Both the position numbers and the translations under genes were made by a program. The notes below the pieces were generated by a model, which did no database searches, was not told the DNA's origin, and saw only the letters and a list, made by a program, of their open reading frames with translations. From Euptelea pleiosperma (taxonomy: Eukaryota > Streptophyta > Magnoliopsida > Ranunculales > Eupteleaceae): DNA of 64,000 nucleotides. Positions 60,516 to 64,000 of the stretch are shown here, in pieces (within the stretch, counting starts at the first letter, position 1; the number at the start of each line of letters is the position of its first letter). Where the stretch lies: assembly GCA_035048495.1 (NCBI GenBank), contig CM068552.1:11571501-11635500 (forward strand), given 5' to 3'.

Positions 60516-61544
60516 TTCCTACCATAGGTTGGATAGTCAAGATCACTTGTGTAGGAATACTCTTAAATTGGCCCAATAAAATGGTGACAAGGCATATAAA
60601 TTTTCTTAAGTTGGTCCAATACAATGAGGACACAGGTATCAAGAGGGGGGTCGGGAGTAGGACCCACCAGTAAACGGGTGAGGTACCTCACGTCTTCCAT
60701 CATTATCTACTAGCTGCTTCTCTCTATAAGTTTCCTATTCATTTCCTGTCTCCCGTATCACATGAAATTTTTACAGACCCTTTCTCATTTCCCGCATCCA
60801 TTGACGATGAGTTAATGTAACACCTCGTCAACAATAGTAGTTAGATATGAGACGCCATTGTTCCTTTGCTCCATGTTTACTAACAAGCCAATACCCTAGA
60901 GTACAGGATCAAAATTCAAACTAAACAACATGATCGCGGGGTTTGATCGAGGAGATGAACGAGTGGTGCAACAAAACAAGGTGAAAGATTGTGTTTCTAG
61001 ATGCGAGGCTTTGTTACTTAGAGAGTGTAATTGTTTTGCCTTACGCTCGATTTTTTTATTTTCTTTTGCAGACTTAGCAACCTCTTTATCCTCCCAAATT
61101 TTACTTATCAAAAAAATAACGAAACAACCTATTATGTATGGCAATCTTGGTGTATAAATTTCATGCGTTTTGGAAAGAGAGGTTAGCTACTCACTTTTTC
61201 TGATGATGACGGGTGGGACTTCGAGAAATGGTAGAAGACACCAATAGGAAGAGATGTCCTGTACTTTTTAACTCTAGAGATGATCTTTATTTGTTGGAAA
61301 TTAGGGTTTCAGAAAAAGTGAAGACTCCCTCTCTCTTCTCTACATAGTTCTTTCTACTTTTCTTCTACCCAACAAGTTTGTGTGGTCTATACATATTTTG
61401 TGTCTATGGGTATGTAGATTATTTAATGGTCTTGATTCCTACTATGTTATATTGTGTATGAAGCAATCTTATTTGTTGCATGGGTATTCTATTTATTTTT
61501 CATATATGTAACGGACCAAAACCCTAATCCCAAATAAAACGGCT
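60516..61544. other. Intergenic, no gene recognised
   Basis: A duplicated phrase (aagttggtccaataca and aaattggcccaataaa) lies near 60565-60630. No coding or RNA gene was seen. Confidence 0.35.
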
Positions 61545-61708
61545 GTGGTGGACGGTTGGCCATGAGATTCTAGTAGTTAGGTTGCCGCCTATTATTGGCG
61601 ACTCTTGAATTTTTGAAATCCAAGATAATCGGTCAATGATTAATCGATTTAATCCTTATCTCAGATAGCAACTAACCCATCAGAGTCTCATGGCCGGCCG
61701 ACCACCAC
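61545..61708. repeat. Inverted-repeat element
   Basis: gtggtggacggttggccatg is mirrored by catggccggccgaccaccac, and the match continues inward through gagattc/gagtctc. It is a 164-bp foldback. Confidence 0.55.
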
Positions 61709-61837
61709 TTCGACCTAATATGTGATCAAAGACTAATATCTATCGAACTTTAAAACTTGATACGAGTATAGGTCAATCAGTCGTGCACCAGACGTGGCGT
61801 CCCCTAGTAGCTATATGCTATAGGCTATAATCTCGAA

Positions 61838-62725
61838 TTTTTTTTTTTGTAATCAAGACTATATATTAAGAAGAAAGAAACAGGAAACACACAAAGACCA
61901 CTCAAGTACCTAGCACTACATACTCCTTTACCAAACAAGATGTGAGCCAGTCAGGAGTGTCTGAAAACCAAAAAGAAGGACCACAAAAGAAGAAGCACTA
62001 CGAGCTATACAATGAGCCACACCATTGGCTTCTCTAGGAGTATAAACAAAAGAAACAGAAGAGTAAGAAGAACAAAGAGAAAATATATCCATAGCCCAGG
62101 GACAGAAAAAAGACTTAGATTGGAAGAACCTTTGGATAATTCTTGAATTATGATCTGGACGTCCGCCTCAAGAACACTTCCACTCCATAATTTGGCTAGG
62201 ATTTGTAGCCCCCATCTCATTGCTCGAATTTTTGCTTCTTCGGAAGAGTGTGATTTGGTGCTAAGACCTCCTGCCAATAAACATGTACCAGTGAAATCAC
62301 ACACTATGAAACCCAATCCAGATGTCCCAGAATTAGAGGCCCATGCTGCATCCGTATTGATTTTTAGGATTCCCTGTGGGGGTGGGGTCCATTGGGATTT
62401 TAATTTTGAAGAGTTAGGAGGCATTGTGGGAGTGGGGATATAAGAGTGGATATGTTTTAGAATTTCCAAAGGATTTCGAGAGGTGGAAGAGTGGATCATG
62501 TCATTTCTGAACAACCATAGCCTTTACATCAGAACACAAATGAATGATATATCTGTAGGTTGTAGGCCTGAGGTTGTTTGATTCCCATCGAGTAACGAAA
62601 TGGGCCATTGCTGAATGTCTTGTTCTGTCCTTGAGTCACTTCTCAAGCTTAAATAGGTCGCATACCAGATTTTGGCACTTGGAGGACAGTGAAAAAGATC
62701 ATGAATGATGGTTTCTCTTGGAGCT
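61838..62725 (-). mobile_element. 5'-truncated LINE fragment with RNase H domain
   Basis: The minus strand shows a zf-RVT end (DLFHCPPSAKIWYAT) near 62690, then an RNase H-like block: KINTDAAWASNSGTSGLGFI, EEAKIRAMRWGLQIL and a second acidic region, LEADVQIIIQEL. It ends in a poly-A tail, seen as a T run from 61838. Frameshifts make it inactive. It is the same lineage type as the 9971-11107 fragment. Confidence 0.75.
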
Positions 62726-64000
62726 TTGTGATATTCGCTTAAAAGTGCGTATTTTTCATTGTTATCTTCTAAGCGTTATCACACTCTCATACGTAAAATG
62801 CTCTATTTATCTATTTTTCTACGTAAGAGTCTCTTTTGTTGCATAGAACACACTTTTCTGGACGAAATGATATATTTGCATACATTAAACACATTTTTGG
62901 AAGTCTAAATATGAAGTCGTTCTGATTAAATCTTATTACATGTTTATTTTGTTGCAGGAAACACCGATTGGCAGGGCCACAATCAACCATAGAAGCATAA
63001 TATCTAAACCTAAAAGAGCCAGCAGGGAACAAGATGATATGGGCCAAGCAGGCCAAGCCAGAAAACTGCAGAGCTAAACTAAGGCCCATTGACCCGTTAA
63101 CAAATATAAAGATGCCAGAAAGGGGTCAACGTACAGATAGCCGAATTGATGTTACACATAAGTTCTAGGGATCCAATCAAGAAATTTCCCAAGATCTGGG
63201 AAGCATCGGTCGAGTCAGTGGACCATGGGTCAAATGTTGACCAAGTCAACAGTTAGCCCGAGCATGAAGAAGTTAAGGCAAAGATCGACGAAATATAGTG
63301 ATTCAAGGTGATGGGTCATGATTTCTAAGGGCCCACAATGATTTCCACATGGCTAGTTGTTGGTACAAATGAAGAACACGGTGCTATCAAGGAAGTGGAC
63401 CATTTGATCAAGAAATCAACGATTACAAAGAATGAGGGATGATATCGAGTTAATGAACGGGTGTGATTTGCAAAAATGGGCCAACATGCATATTGGGCCA
63501 CTATATGACACGAGTACCGGGCAATGGACCTACATGATGACTTGATCATCGAGCTACGCTAAAATGGACCTATAAGGCGAGTCATAAGGATGAGGTAGGA
63601 CCCATGTATGTAGTTCGAAGGAGATAAGAAGAAGAGATGCTTGATCAATAGCGGCTAAAGAGGTGGGGCGCGGATATGTTGGTGACAAAAAGTAGAAAGT
63701 TGCTGAAATTAGGTTTCTAATAGAGGTAAAACCGTGGAAATCAAAGGGGGGAGGGCAAAATGGTCTCAAAGTGGAAAAAGAGGGGAAGATAGGGACCAAA
63801 CCCTAAGAAAAAAAGATATAAAGAAAAAAAAGAAGGGGGGATTCCCTCTCTCTCTTCCCTCCCCACGTTTCACAACTCTTCCCTTTCTCTTCACCTTTCT
63901 TCCCACTCCAAGAAGAGGAGCCGTCAACCACCACCGTCCTCCATTGGAGGCCTGCAACCACAACTTCTTGGTCTGCCACCATCACCAACGTTCCCCCCCA
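62726..64000 (+). mobile_element. Probable LTR of a retrotransposon, cut by the window end
   Basis: The long non-coding stretch has the look of a large plant LTR. A TATA-like agatataaag at about 63812 is followed by a ct-rich leader and gccgtcaaccaccaccgtcc. No primer binding site, internal region or second LTR is inside the window, so the call is tentative. Confidence 0.35.

Noticed and set aside
60896..61144. 82-residue minus-strand frame
   Set aside because: No homologue recognised, no splice or promoter context.

Overview
This is nuclear DNA of a flowering plant. Genes are split by many GT-AG introns, the products are plant-type chromatin and ER proteins, and most of the window is AT-rich transposon debris (L1- and RTE-type LINEs, copia fragments, tRNA-derived SINEs and many small hairpin elements). 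I cannot name the species from sequence alone.

Four protein genes can be reconstructed exon by exon. (1) 3852-9320, minus: a 770-residue bromodomain protein of the plant BRD1/2/13 (BRD7/9-like) group. (2) 18776-27331, minus: a 262-residue hnRNP F/H-like protein with two RRMs, whose first coding exon is only 17 nt and lies 7.8 kb upstream of the second. (3) 31058-48271, minus: GET1/WRB, a 176-residue ER membrane receptor for tail-anchored protein insertion, spread over seven exons and 17.2 kb because its introns are packed with transposons. (4) 54733-55987, plus: a 157-residue HMGB chromatin protein with seven exons. They are unrelated housekeeping-type genes and form no operon or obvious shared pathway.

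Layout: 0-3.8 kb, small inverted-repeat elements; 3.9-9.5 kb, bromodomain gene and promoter; 9.8-18.3 kb, nested MITE-like elements, a LINE and a SINE; 18.8-27.5 kb, RRM gene whose giant intron holds a decayed RTE LINE; 28-31 kb, three hairpin elements; 31-48.3 kb, GET1 with an L1 LINE, a second RTE LINE, three copia fragments, a SINE containing a minimal LTR element, and a Mutator-like element carrying a piece of an ADP-glucose pyrophosphorylase small-subunit gene; 48.7-54.3 kb and 57-61.7 kb, dense hairpin families; 54.7-56 kb, HMGB; 61.8-64 kb, a LINE tail and a probable LTR cut by the window edge.

The most unusual material is in the mobile fraction: a gene-capturing Mutator-like element inside GET1 intron 1; a roughly 470-bp LTR element whose internal region is only 49 bp; a MITE family with 9-bp target duplications built from iterated palindromes in two alternative spellings; and a three-level nest of elements at 15.6-17.1 kb whose innermost member holds an odd array of GGCGCC/GGCTCC words. 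No searches were run; all calls rest on reading the sequence.
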